Shown: piece by piece, positions 14,693-23,207 of the stretch | How the letters are laid out: every line of letters begins with the position of its first letter | Numbering within the stretch: the stretch's first letter is position 1 | Source of the DNA: Pseudomonadota bacterium | GTDB taxonomy: Bacteria > Desulfobacterota > Desulfobacteria > Desulfobacterales > RPRI01 | Direction: 5' to 3' | Length of the DNA: 45,541 nucleotides | NCBI GenBank assembly: GCA_018817425.1 | Contig: JAHITX010000088.1 | Span: forward strand, 1-45,541 | Made by a program: the position numbers and the translations under genes | The notes under the pieces: model-generated | What the model was told of the DNA's origin: nothing | Database searches by the model: none | What the model saw: only the letters and a program-made list of their open reading frames with translations

Positions 14693-17599
14693 CTATGCGA
14701 GCTGCCTTTTTGCCAGATCAGCGAAAAACCCTTCAAGGGCCATGAGTTCGTCATAGGTTCCCGTTTCCAGAATTTCACCGTGCTGAAGGACAAAAATCCG
14801 GTCAGCGTTGATAATCGTGCTGAGCCGGTGTGCGATTACCACACGGGTTACCTGAAGCTTCTCAAGGCTGCGGCTTACGATCGCCTGAGTGTGGTTGTCC
14901 AGTGCACTGGTAGCTTCATCAAAAAAAAGAATCCTGGGTCTTCTGACAATTGCCCTGGCTATGATCAATCTTTGTCTCTGGCCTCCGGATAGTGTGCCTC
15001 CGCCTGCGCTGACAACCGTATGCATACCCATGGGCATGGCTTCAATGTCTTTATCAACGCCCACCATCCTGGCCGCTGTCCAGGCATCATCAAGAGTCAG
15101 GTTGGAGGTTCCGACAATATTTTTAAAAATATCACCCGGCATTACTTTAGCATTTTGAAGCACGACACCCATCTGGCGCCTGACTTCGCGGATATCAATG
15201 GATTCCAAATCTTTACCGTCGTAATAAATGGTGCCTGCTTCCTGGGTATCAAAGCCGAGCAAAAGCCTTAACAGGGTTGATTTCCCTGATCCTGACCCTC
15301 CAACGAGTGCGATAAACTCTCCCGGTGAAATCTGCATGGAAACATCTTTCAATATGAGCGGGCCATCCGGGTTATAACGAAAATATATATTACTGACTTC
15401 AATCTCACCGGCCAACTCACCGGGTTTGGCCTTCGTTTCATCAGACTCCGGTACGTTTTCAATTATGGGCTTTATCCTCTCATAAAGAGGGATTATGTTT
15501 AAAGAGGTCGTGATGGATGCAGCCATCTGCAGCATGGCCGCCTGGAAATTACCGTAAGCGGCATTGAATGCCAGAAAATTACCCGTGCTCAATCCGCCTT
15601 CGTTTGATTTCCAGATTACCCATGCAAAGATGGCCATTGAGGCTACTAAGGGGAAGACGGCATTAAAGGAAGTTACAACGTTTTGAATCATGCCCGCCTT
15701 GTAGGCGAATTTTTTTTTCTCAGCGAAATTTCGTGTCCACTCGGCAAAAGCACGATCTTCTGTGCCGGAAACCCTAAGCTTGGCAATACCTGTAATAAAC
15801 TGCAAAACCATGCCTGATATTTTACCTTCAATTTCAGTCATTTGTCTTTGATAATTTACAATCAGATAACTTGCAAAAACAGTGGAAAGAATGCTGAAAA
15901 CGGATAATCCAACCCCAATTATGGCTAGCTTCCAATCGTAATAGAAAAGGAGTACCAGATTAAAAGCAGAAAAAAGACAGGCCAGTATGGCGTTTACGGT
16001 AACACCTGAAAGAATCTGCCTTATCTGGTTGATTCCCATCGCCCTTTTCGCCAGATCTCCTGCGGTGTAATTGCGAAAAAATGGTACGGGCAAGGCTATG
16101 AGTCGATCCCAGAGCGCCGTTTGAACGGTTGAATCCATTATTCCCTCTATGCGCAAAAGAGCGATTCCCTTGGTAACATTGAACATGACGGTCGCTACCG
16201 CAGATGTTGCCAGAATGATGGAGATCTGCATGAGCTGGCCTCGAGCGGCTTCGGGTATAATCGTGCCGAAGATGATGCCGGTCATGATCGGTGTGAGCAG
16301 GCCGAGAAGAGCGCCGATGATTCCCATGGAAACAACTGTTGCCAAGGTTCCTGAACATCCATGAAATCCGAACTTCAACAGGTCGGCTCCTGTGAGAGGT
16401 CGTTCCGGAAATGGTCTGTAAAAGCAGAAGGCCTCTGAATCCAGGGTATCCGCCATCTGGGAAGTTACTTTAATTTGGGTTCCCTTGACCGGATCATGGA
16501 GATGATATTTTCTTGGCGAGATGGGAATCAATGCTACCGGCTGTTTCCCTTCGTTTATAAATGCGAGCAGGGGACCGTGGTCGAAACGCCACCAGGTATC
16601 TCGTAAAATGACGCTGCGGATACGAAAACCGGAAGTTCTGGCAATATCTTCCAGTGAGGTTTTCCGGCTTTCCTCCTCCGGACCCGAGGGTGATCGCACC
16701 TTAATATTGAGGGCATTACCAACCATCTCACAGGCGGATAGCAATGCTTCCTCTTCTCCCCTCCTTGGTACGGTTTTTTCCTTTTTTGTCTCAAGAATAT
16801 CCCCAAGGCGGGAAAAGGAACTCATCAGATTGTAACGGTCGGATTCGCCTTTTTTCCGGAGACGCTCCTGTTCAGCAATTTCAGTTCGGCCTCTGTTAAT
16901 ATCAATGCATTTCAAAACAAATTGATGGAAGGCTTCAAGCGCGTGGCATTGGGGATCTTCTAAAAGAAAGGACGACATATCAATCACATTAAAAAGTGTT
17001 TCACCGGATGTGACGAGCCATGCCTTTGTGGATAAGGGGAAAAAGCTTTTGTCTGGAATTTCGGGCCAGTCTTCCCGGCCCATCAATCGGAGTTTGCCTT
17101 CTATAAGACTGACCCAAATGGTCTCATCCGGCGTACTGAAAGTACTTCCATCCTTATCCGATATCTGAGCCCCGATTTCTATATTTTTGAAGTTTCGTGG
17201 GAAAATATTGTCATCGCGGATTCCTGACGAAAGTCCGTCAATCCACATTGCGACAAGGTTTTTGATCGTTTTACTGTGTTCCGGATCAATGGCGAGTTCA
17301 ATAAATCTTGATCTTGCACATGCTACCAGTGATGTCCCAGGACCACCCACAGCCATCAGGGATGTGGCCTGACCAAGCTGGTCCACATTCATCCCAAACA
17401 GAGCCTCTCCCTTTTTAGCCCGAAAAAGATGAATGCGGGGGCCGACGGCATCTCCCTTGTCTGTCCGAACGGAAAACACATCCACCTGACCGGAAAGGAC
17501 AATAAAGACCTTTTCAATATCGGCAAGAAGAAGAGGCCGGTTACCTCTTGTTTCGAAGGGGGTGCCTTCTTTTAAAAATATGTCGAGGTTCTCTTTCAA
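14693..17599 (-). CDS. NHLM-type bacteriocin ABC transporter, permease/ATPase with regulatory N-terminus
   Basis: This 968-residue protein has a long soluble N-terminal half (about 1-420) resembling a cyclic-nucleotide-binding-like region plus a linker. It is followed by a six-helix ABC exporter domain (about 425-710) and an ATPase domain. The ATPase carries Walker A GGSGSGKST, signature LSGGQRQR, Walker B ILFFDEATSALD and the H-loop VVIAHRLST. This matches the NHLM bacteriocin system's second ABC protein, found with Nif11/NHLP precursors. It lacks the C39 catalytic residues of its partner at 17638, so the two probably form an exporter heterodimer or act in sequence. The start is TTG 17597-17599, with a weak GGGA site; no ATG is available close by. 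The gap to the next gene (83 bp) is the largest within the export genes. Confidence 0.9.
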   Translation of the reverse strand: MKENLDIFLKEGTPFETRGNRPLLLADIEKVFIVLSGQVDVFSVRTDKGDAVGPRIHLFRAKKGEALFGMNVDQLGQATSLMAVGGPGTSLVACARSRFIELAIDPEHSKTIKNLVAMWIDGLSSGIRDDNIFPRNFKNIEIGAQISDKDGSTFSTPDETIWVSLIEGKLRLMGREDWPEIPDKSFFPLSTKAWLVTSGETLFNVIDMSSFLLEDPQCHALEAFHQFVLKCIDINRGRTEIAEQERLRKKGESDRYNLMSSFSRLGDILETKKEKTVPRRGEEEALLSACEMVGNALNIKVRSPSGPEEESRKTSLEDIARTSGFRIRSVILRDTWWRFDHGPLLAFINEGKQPVALIPISPRKYHLHDPVKGTQIKVTSQMADTLDSEAFCFYRPFPERPLTGADLLKFGFHGCSGTLATVVSMGIIGALLGLLTPIMTGIIFGTIIPEAARGQLMQISIILATSAVATVMFNVTKGIALLRIEGIMDSTVQTALWDRLIALPVPFFRNYTAGDLAKRAMGINQIRQILSGVTVNAILACLFSAFNLVLLFYYDWKLAIIGVGLSVFSILSTVFASYLIVNYQRQMTEIEGKISGMVLQFITGIAKLRVSGTEDRAFAEWTRNFAEKKKFAYKAGMIQNVVTSFNAVFPLVASMAIFAWVIWKSNEGGLSTGNFLAFNAAYGNFQAAMLQMAASITTSLNIIPLYERIKPIIENVPESDETKAKPGELAGEIEVSNIYFRYNPDGPLILKDVSMQISPGEFIALVGGSGSGKSTLLRLLLGFDTQEAGTIYYDGKDLESIDIREVRRQMGVVLQNAKVMPGDIFKNIVGTSNLTLDDAWTAARMVGVDKDIEAMPMGMHTVVSAGGGTLSGGQRQRLIIARAIVRRPRILFFDEATSALDNHTQAIVSRSLEKLQVTRVVIAHRLSTIINADRIFVLQHGEILETGTYDELMALEGFFADLAKRQLA

Positions 17600-17637
17600 A
17601 TTATTTAATTTCCCACTTGGTTAATATGTCGAGAAAC

Positions 17638-19842
17638 TTATTGTTCCCCGATTAATTCAGCGTAAGGCCCCTCGGCATTGCGCATCTCTTCATGGGTGCC
17701 TCTTTGTAAGACCTTCCCCTGGTCAAGAACGATTATTTCATCACAATCTCTGATTGTGCTTAAACGATGTGCCACAATAATACAGGTACATCCCCGACGC
17801 CTGAGATTGTCATCAACGATTTTCTCTGTGTGGGGATCAAGGGCGCTGGTGGCTTCATCCAGGACAAGGATTGTCGGATTATTAACCAGTGCCCTGGCTA
17901 TTTCCAGTCTCTGGCGTTGTCCACCGCTGAAGTTATTTCCTCCCTCTTCAACATTGCTCGAATATCCCCCCGCGCGCATAGCAATATCCGGATGGATACA
18001 GGCATCTTTTGCAGCATGGATGATTGTGGATTCCGGAATGGATTCATCCCACATGGCCAGGTTGGAACTAATTGACTCTTCAAACATAAAGATATCCTGA
18101 TCAACCATGGCTAATGAATTGCAGAATATATCCCGCGGTATTTCATTCATTTTTTTGCCATCAAAAAGGATTTCACCTTCCCAGGATTCATAAAGTCCGG
18201 TAATGAGCTTTGCAATGGTTGATTTGCCGGACCCGGAACCTCCAACCAAAGCTACCCGCATTCCGGGTTTCAGGTTCATGCTGAAATTTTCTATTAATGG
18301 TGGAGCCATGCGGCTGTAACCGTAAGTAATATTATTGAGACTCAGATTACCGGATAGTTTTACGGCCGATGAATCCTCTTGTTTCGATTCCTGATCTGAA
18401 AAGTTTGGGGGGAGACCTTGCTCAATGCTAAAGCGATTGTCTACGGGATAACTCTGGACATCATCTAACCGATTCATATCGGCCTGGGTTTCCTGAAGTG
18501 TACTGCCTAAATTGACCATATGATTTACAGGCTGCATAAAGCTGCTCATGAGGCTTTGAAAGGCGACCAGCATACCCATGCTCAAATAACCGTCCATAAC
18601 ACGCGCGCCCCCGATACCCAGAATTACTACCGTATTCAGACTTGCAAGAAATGGCGGAACCAGCGAAAGGAGTTGGCTGGAAACGGCTAACTGCTGTTGC
18701 GCATTCAGTACCTTGGCCTGATATCCGGACCACTGGGAGAAAAAATCAGATTCTGAACCGGTGGCTTTCAGTGTTTCGATCATTTGGAGGCCGTTCATCG
18801 CGGTTCCAATCATCTTACCCGCCTCCTGCTGCAAACGCATATTAAGGTCCGTTCGTTTTCGGGATACATATTTCAAAACGGCAAGATTCAAGAGGGCGAT
18901 AAAGATACCTACAAGGGTAAGCACTATGTCGTATTGTAACATCAGGATGGCATAAAACATAATCATGGCAAGATTAATGATATTTGTCGCCAACTCCCCT
19001 GAAAGTAAGTGAGCCACCTTGTCATTGAGCAATACACGGTCGCCTACCTCTCCCCCGAATCGCTGGGCAAAAAATTCAACCGGTAATCTGAATACATGCC
19101 GGAAAAATTTGCTGGAAGAGGTAAGTGCAAGCTTGGTTTCAAACCTAAGGAGGTAGTACTCCTGAAGCCATGTCAGACCGCCCCGAATAAGGGCGGTTAA
19201 TCCCATTGCCAGCAGTAATGGCCTCAGCCAGCCCTCCATGCCGTCGACCAGAACATTATCCACAAAGATCTTGGAAAATATCGGAATCACGAGCCCTGGA
19301 ATTACAAGAAAAAGACCGGCAAGAACCACATAGGTGAGTGCTGATTTGGTGCCGACAAAACGTTGACGAAGGGCGCGGAAGAGGCTTTTTTTCTCACCCC
19401 CCTTTTGGAAGTCTTCTGTTGGTTTAAAAACCAGGACAACCCCGGTAAAAGATTGATCGAATTCTTCTACAGAAATCACTCTGGGGCCTACGGCAGGATC
19501 ATTCAAAAAAGCGCGACCGTTTTTAATCCCTTCAAGAACAACAAAGTGGTTGAAATTCCAGAAAACGATCATTGGAAGCTCAAATTCCCTAAGCCCGTCC
19601 GGTTCCTTTTTATATCCTTTGGCCTCGAAACCGTATTTTCGCGCCGCCTTAAGGATGTTACTTGCCTTGCTGCCGTCACGCGAGATGCCGCACTCAATTC
19701 TCAGCTTTTCAAGAGGAACAAAGCGATGAAAATAGGCTAAAATCATGGCAAGGGATGCCGCACCACACTCCACAGCCTCCATCTGAAGAACCGTCGGTGT
19801 TTTGACCCGCTTGTTGCTCCATACTTTTTTCGGTTCGTCCAT
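17638..19842 (-). CDS. NHLM-type peptidase-containing ABC exporter (C39 peptidase)
   Basis: This 734-residue protein combines an N-terminal C39 cysteine peptidase with an ABC exporter and ATPase. The peptidase triad is visible: Gln20 and Cys26 in QMEAVECGAAS, His99 in FNHFVVLEG and Asp115 in LNDPAVG. The membrane domain spans about 165-450. The ATPase has GGSGSGKSTIAK, FSGGQRQRLEIARAL, ILVLDEATSALD and IIVAHRLST. Enzymes of this kind cut precursor peptides after a double-glycine motif while pumping the core out, and both precursors in this operon have VAGG. It starts at ATG 19840-19842 with an AAGGA site, 20 bp after the adaptor gene and 38 bp before the second ABC gene. This is the maturation and export step of the RiPP pathway. 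Confidence 0.93.
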   Translation of the reverse strand: MDEPKKVWSNKRVKTPTVLQMEAVECGAASLAMILAYFHRFVPLEKLRIECGISRDGSKASNILKAARKYGFEAKGYKKEPDGLREFELPMIVFWNFNHFVVLEGIKNGRAFLNDPAVGPRVISVEEFDQSFTGVVLVFKPTEDFQKGGEKKSLFRALRQRFVGTKSALTYVVLAGLFLVIPGLVIPIFSKIFVDNVLVDGMEGWLRPLLLAMGLTALIRGGLTWLQEYYLLRFETKLALTSSSKFFRHVFRLPVEFFAQRFGGEVGDRVLLNDKVAHLLSGELATNIINLAMIMFYAILMLQYDIVLTLVGIFIALLNLAVLKYVSRKRTDLNMRLQQEAGKMIGTAMNGLQMIETLKATGSESDFFSQWSGYQAKVLNAQQQLAVSSQLLSLVPPFLASLNTVVILGIGGARVMDGYLSMGMLVAFQSLMSSFMQPVNHMVNLGSTLQETQADMNRLDDVQSYPVDNRFSIEQGLPPNFSDQESKQEDSSAVKLSGNLSLNNITYGYSRMAPPLIENFSMNLKPGMRVALVGGSGSGKSTIAKLITGLYESWEGEILFDGKKMNEIPRDIFCNSLAMVDQDIFMFEESISSNLAMWDESIPESTIIHAAKDACIHPDIAMRAGGYSSNVEEGGNNFSGGQRQRLEIARALVNNPTILVLDEATSALDPHTEKIVDDNLRRRGCTCIIVAHRLSTIRDCDEIIVLDQGKVLQRGTHEEMRNAEGPYAELIGEQ

Positions 19843-19862
19843 TAAAGAATATCCTTTATAGC

Positions 19863-21134
19863 TTACTCCTTACCCACACCGAGGAAGCTTTTTTTGAACA
19901 TGGGAACGATCAGGCTAACGGGACGTTGTTCGGAAATGGTAACCGATGAATAACAGAGTGTTCCCGTATTGACCTTGATGGGAGGCCCATTAGAGGAAGA
20001 CCATTTATAGCCGCTGGGAGTTCGTGGATCAGGAATCAGATCCGCGCGTACTTCTATGGGCGCTCCTCCCTGAGAGAGATTTTGTACCAGCGCTTCGTTT
20101 TGAAGATCTCTCATCATACCCTGATGTGTAGAAGGAAACTCTGAAACATAAGTTACCATTCCCCGTATGAAGCCGTATTTTTCCTGTTTAACGGTGGATG
20201 GAGAAATCTGTGCAGCCATGCCAAGCCGAATCTTTTTTCCCTGCCTTGGGGGAAAGTACAAGACGGCTTCCAGATTCTTGATATTTTTTCCAATGAGTTC
20301 AATACTGATAAGCGGTATGCCTTTACCGACAACGGAACCTTCATCAACAGCAATTTCCAGGATGCGCCCCGTATAGGGACTGACGACTTTAGAAGTATCA
20401 TTCAGATCATTTTGTAACTGATCAATGTTTCTTCTCGCCTCGCTTATTTTCTGTTCCATGGCTCTTAGATCTTTTTCCTGCTGGTTTTTGAGTTGCAGCT
20501 TTCTGATAGAGATCTGTTGCAGTTTGTTGAGGTTTTCCCTGTTCTGTTGCCGTGTATTATTTAATTCTTCCTGTGTGTCCATCATCTGTTGCTTTGTAAT
20601 CAGGCCCATGTCCATAATGACTTTCTGGCTCTCAATTTTATTTTCCAGGTATTTAATGCGGACTTTCAGGGTGGCTATGGTGCGGTTCAGATTAGCCTTC
20701 TGATTTGACATGGACTCTCTTTCAAGTTTCATTTCATTTGATCCAAAAACTGCAATTTGCTCACGTTCGCCCAAAAGCTCCTGTAAAACAGCCCTGGCCG
20801 ATTTTATCCGGTCTAAAATTTCGGGCTGTTCCAGGCGGGCAACGATCTGACCACTGTGAATTATATCATCCACACTAAAATAAAGGTTTTGTACACGGCC
20901 TGCGCTATTGGAAACGATTTTAAATACGCCTCCTGATTTCATTAAAATTCCCTGGCCTGCCACTTTATCCGGAATGGTTCCCCAGAACCCCCAGAAGATT
21001 GCACAGGCCAGGAGTCCCATCGCGGCGATGAGAGCAACCCAGCCCTTTGGAGTGGTGATCCTCATCAACTGATCGAGTTGCTCAGGAGAGGATAACCTCT
21101 CCAGGGCAACTTTACGAAAGATTTGATCGGCCAT
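19863..21134 (-). CDS. HlyD-type membrane-fusion protein of the RiPP exporter
   Basis: This 423-residue adaptor has one N-terminal membrane helix (about 32-52, VALIAAMGLLACAIFWGFWG), a biotinyl-lipoyl half (ILMKSGGVFKIVSNSAGRV), a long coiled-coil hairpin (about 85-260, rich in Gln, Glu and Lys) and the returning strands (VSPYTGRILEIAVDEGSVV). This corresponds to the NHLM bacteriocin system secretion protein. It links the inner-membrane ABC exporter at 17638 to the TolC-type protein encoded 25 bp upstream, so the mature peptide crosses both membranes in one step. ATG 21132-21134 lies 10 nt after a strong GGAGG site. The C-terminus (TISEQRPVSLIVPMFKKSF) matches adaptors of this group. Confidence 0.9.
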   Translation of the reverse strand: MADQIFRKVALERLSSPEQLDQLMRITTPKGWVALIAAMGLLACAIFWGFWGTIPDKVAGQGILMKSGGVFKIVSNSAGRVQNLYFSVDDIIHSGQIVARLEQPEILDRIKSARAVLQELLGEREQIAVFGSNEMKLERESMSNQKANLNRTIATLKVRIKYLENKIESQKVIMDMGLITKQQMMDTQEELNNTRQQNRENLNKLQQISIRKLQLKNQQEKDLRAMEQKISEARRNIDQLQNDLNDTSKVVSPYTGRILEIAVDEGSVVGKGIPLISIELIGKNIKNLEAVLYFPPRQGKKIRLGMAAQISPSTVKQEKYGFIRGMVTYVSEFPSTHQGMMRDLQNEALVQNLSQGGAPIEVRADLIPDPRTPSGYKWSSSNGPPIKVNTGTLCYSSVTISEQRPVSLIVPMFKKSFLGVGKE

Positions 21135-21159
21135 GGCCTGTGATCCTCCTCAATTTGTT

Positions 21160-22734
21160 CTAACGGTTCTGCTTGTAATCGGGAATTTCCGCCAGTTGTT
21201 CCATAGTGATAGTATACTCCCCATTGTACTCATGCAGCAGTGTTCCTGTTGCAAAACGAAGTTGCAGCAGAGCGCCTGCATATTGCCTATGAGAAACAAC
21301 ATCGGCTAACAGGGCATTTCTATACCTATCCTCAATTTCCACGACATCGATTACTGTGGATAGCCCCATCTTAAGTTTTAATTTTTCGTTTTTCAGAGCC
21401 TTTTTATAGCTGGCAACTGATTTTTGTGATTCCTGAAGTTCCTTTGTCCTTTGTATGAGAGCATTTATGGCTATGGCAACATCGGAATGGATATTTCTCT
21501 CCAGGTCAGTTGATCGAATACGCGCCTGTTGATAGGAAGATTTTCTCTGATAATAAAGCCCCTTAGGCGCATTGTTCCCGAAAGGATAAACTAAACTGAT
21601 CATGGCTGAGCCGTTCAAACCGCTTATGTTTTCCTGAAAAGCATCATAATACCCTGATTCGCTGTCACTTTCTTCAAGTCCTTGATAGCCCAAGCTCAAA
21701 GAAAGATCCAGTTGAGGCCGCATATTTAGTCTGGCGGCCGAGAGCAGTATCCCGGCGGATTCCTGCAACTTTTTTAACGCTATCAGATCGGCGCGTTTTT
21801 CAGTTGATATCTGAAAAAATTCTTCTCTCTGGTTTATAATTGAAAGTTTCTTTTCAGACAGAAGTTCAGGAAAAACATCAGCAGGAGTGGGAAGCTCAAT
21901 AATCTTGCTGTATTGAAGCCCCATAGCAATGCCTAATCGCTGATAGTTTTCATACAGATTTTGTTCTCCTTGTATTCGATTGCCTGTTTTTGAAGCCAGA
22001 CTTGCCCTGAGCTGGTCAAGATCAGAAGATGGCCGCTCATCAGCTTCTACAAGTTTTTCAACATCTTCTAACAGTTGTTGCGCCCTGGATTCCGTCTCTT
22101 TGAGGATTTTGAGATTCATAAAGGCCGCTAAAAGTGTCCAGTAAGCATTTCCCGTTTCCAGCACGGATGCTGAGACCGTGTGACTAAGATCCATTTCAGA
22201 AGCTTGAAGCCGGATTTTAGCCGACATCTCTTCAGCCCCTGCGGCTTCTTTGCCGCTACCCTTGAGAAGGGGGAAAATCAAGGCGAAATTGACACTGCTT
22301 TTATTTGTGGTTCGAGCGCCAAAACTCAGATCATCGTTGCGAGTCATCTGCAGATTTGGTTTTATGGTGATGCCGTTTCTAAGCTGTTTGCTCAAGCTCA
22401 TCGTATATGTGGTCAGATTTTCCACATCTTTTGAACGCCTGTATAACACCCTGTCTGCGGCTGTCAGAGGTGTGTTGTTGCGGGTACGATTAATATCAGT
22501 TATTAAGGTCGGGTCGAACTGTCCCTGAGTTTGTTGCAGCGCCCCTTTGCTGATTTGCACTTCCTCTTCTTGAATTTTTATGGAAGGTTGATGGGAGAGA
22601 GTCGTTTTGATGGCATCAATGATACTAAGCCCTTTAGATTTTTCCTGAGCAATAATTTGCGCCGGAACAAAAAGCAGCAAAGAAAAAAAGATAAGATAAA
22701 CAACGCTGATATAAACCTTTTTCTGACTGAGCAT
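21160..22734 (-). CDS. TolC-family outer-membrane efflux protein
   Basis: This 524-residue protein has a signal peptide (VYISVVYLIFFSLLLFVPAQ) and two repeated outer-membrane efflux protein halves. Each has long amphipathic helices (for example SKIRLQASEMDLSHTVSASV and RSSYQQARIRSTDLERNIHS) and a short beta-barrel strand segment (SVNFALIFPLLKG; GSAMISLVYPFGNN). It forms the outer-membrane channel for the peptide exporter. It is the first gene of the RiPP operon. ATG 22732-22734 has an AGGG site upstream. A sigma54-type promoter lies about 270 bp upstream (23012-23162), with a MITE-like repeat between, so its expression may be RpoN-dependent. Confidence 0.9.
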   Translation of the reverse strand: MLSQKKVYISVVYLIFFSLLLFVPAQIIAQEKSKGLSIIDAIKTTLSHQPSIKIQEEEVQISKGALQQTQGQFDPTLITDINRTRNNTPLTAADRVLYRRSKDVENLTTYTMSLSKQLRNGITIKPNLQMTRNDDLSFGARTTNKSSVNFALIFPLLKGSGKEAAGAEEMSAKIRLQASEMDLSHTVSASVLETGNAYWTLLAAFMNLKILKETESRAQQLLEDVEKLVEADERPSSDLDQLRASLASKTGNRIQGEQNLYENYQRLGIAMGLQYSKIIELPTPADVFPELLSEKKLSIINQREEFFQISTEKRADLIALKKLQESAGILLSAARLNMRPQLDLSLSLGYQGLEESDSESGYYDAFQENISGLNGSAMISLVYPFGNNAPKGLYYQRKSSYQQARIRSTDLERNIHSDVAIAINALIQRTKELQESQKSVASYKKALKNEKLKLKMGLSTVIDVVEIEDRYRNALLADVVSHRQYAGALLQLRFATGTLLHEYNGEYTITMEQLAEIPDYKQNR

Positions 22735-22814
22735 AGATTACCCTGAATTAAGCCCACGATTTAAATTCTTTCTTAACTTTCAAAAAATACGGCTGGAAAT
22801 AATTTAAAGCAAAG

Positions 22815-22957
22815 GAGCCACTTTCAAAACGTTTCAGTTTGGTCAAGCTCAAGGCGGGCGAAAATTTCAACCAAAGGAATACATTGAGTATTTCGAGGAT
22901 TGAAATTTGAGCCCAACGCTTAAGATCGGCCAAAATGGGGCGTTTTGAAACTGGCTC
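22815..22957 (+). repeat. MITE-like inverted-repeat element, copy 1
   Basis: This 143-bp unit is bounded by imperfect terminal inverted repeats: GAGCCACTTTCAAAACGTTT on one side, and the complement of GAGCCAGTTTCAAAACGCCC on the other. An almost identical 142-bp copy lies inverted at 40618-40759, at roughly nine in ten identical positions by eye. It encodes nothing and would fold into a long hairpin. It sits in the leader between the sigma54 promoter and the TolC-type gene. A half copy (GAGCCACTTTCAAAATGTTC) follows at 22978. Confidence 0.8.
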
Positions 22958-22977
22958 AAAAAATATATAAGAAGAGT

Positions 22978-23000
22978 GAGCCACTTTCAAAATGTTCCGA
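22978..23000 (+). repeat. Half copy of the MITE-like terminal repeat
   Basis: GAGCCACTTTCAAAATGTTC repeats the left end of the element that finishes at 22957, in the same orientation, 20 bp further on. It is probably a remnant of a second insertion or a tandem rearrangement. It lies at the predicted start of the transcript from the sigma54 promoter. Confidence 0.6.
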
Positions 23001-23011
23001 TTTAATTAACA

Positions 23012-23162
23012 TTGCAAATAGTCTGCCAATGGCTGACGATAAGTAAAATGAGTTGGCTAAGCAAAAGATAACAGCATATTAAGCTAATAAAAGAAAAGAG
23101 CTGGAAAGTATGAAACAAGTTATTTGGTCTCAATATTTGGTGGAATATCTATATGCTGATGG
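23012..23162 (-). promoter_or_regulatory. Sigma54 promoter plus upstream element, copy A (faces RiPP operon)
   Basis: On the minus strand TTGGCAGACTATTTGCA (23029-23013) has GG and GC exactly 12 bp apart, as in the sigma54 consensus YTGGCACGRNNNTTGCW. It is one of three homologous elements of 151-153 bp; the others are at 34634 and 44660. Conservation is strongest at the promoter end and at the far end (ATTCCACCAAATATTGAG), about 100-130 bp upstream, where an NtrC-type activator would bind. The predicted start near 23002 would give a leader of about 270 nt to the TolC-type gene. Confidence 0.7.
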
Positions 23163-23173
23163 ATATATTTAAA

Positions 23174-23204
23174 GAGAGCCAGACAGCTTATTTATCTGGC
23201 TCTC
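23174..23204 (-). terminator. Intrinsic terminator after the glucan synthase gene
   Basis: GAGAGCCAGA (23174-23183) pairs perfectly with TCTGGCTCTC (23195-23204) around an 11-nt loop. In the direction of transcription it is followed by TTTAAATATA. It starts 4 bp after the stop codon of the giant gene at 23208 and separates it from the RiPP operon. Confidence 0.75.
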
Positions 23205-23207
23205 AAG

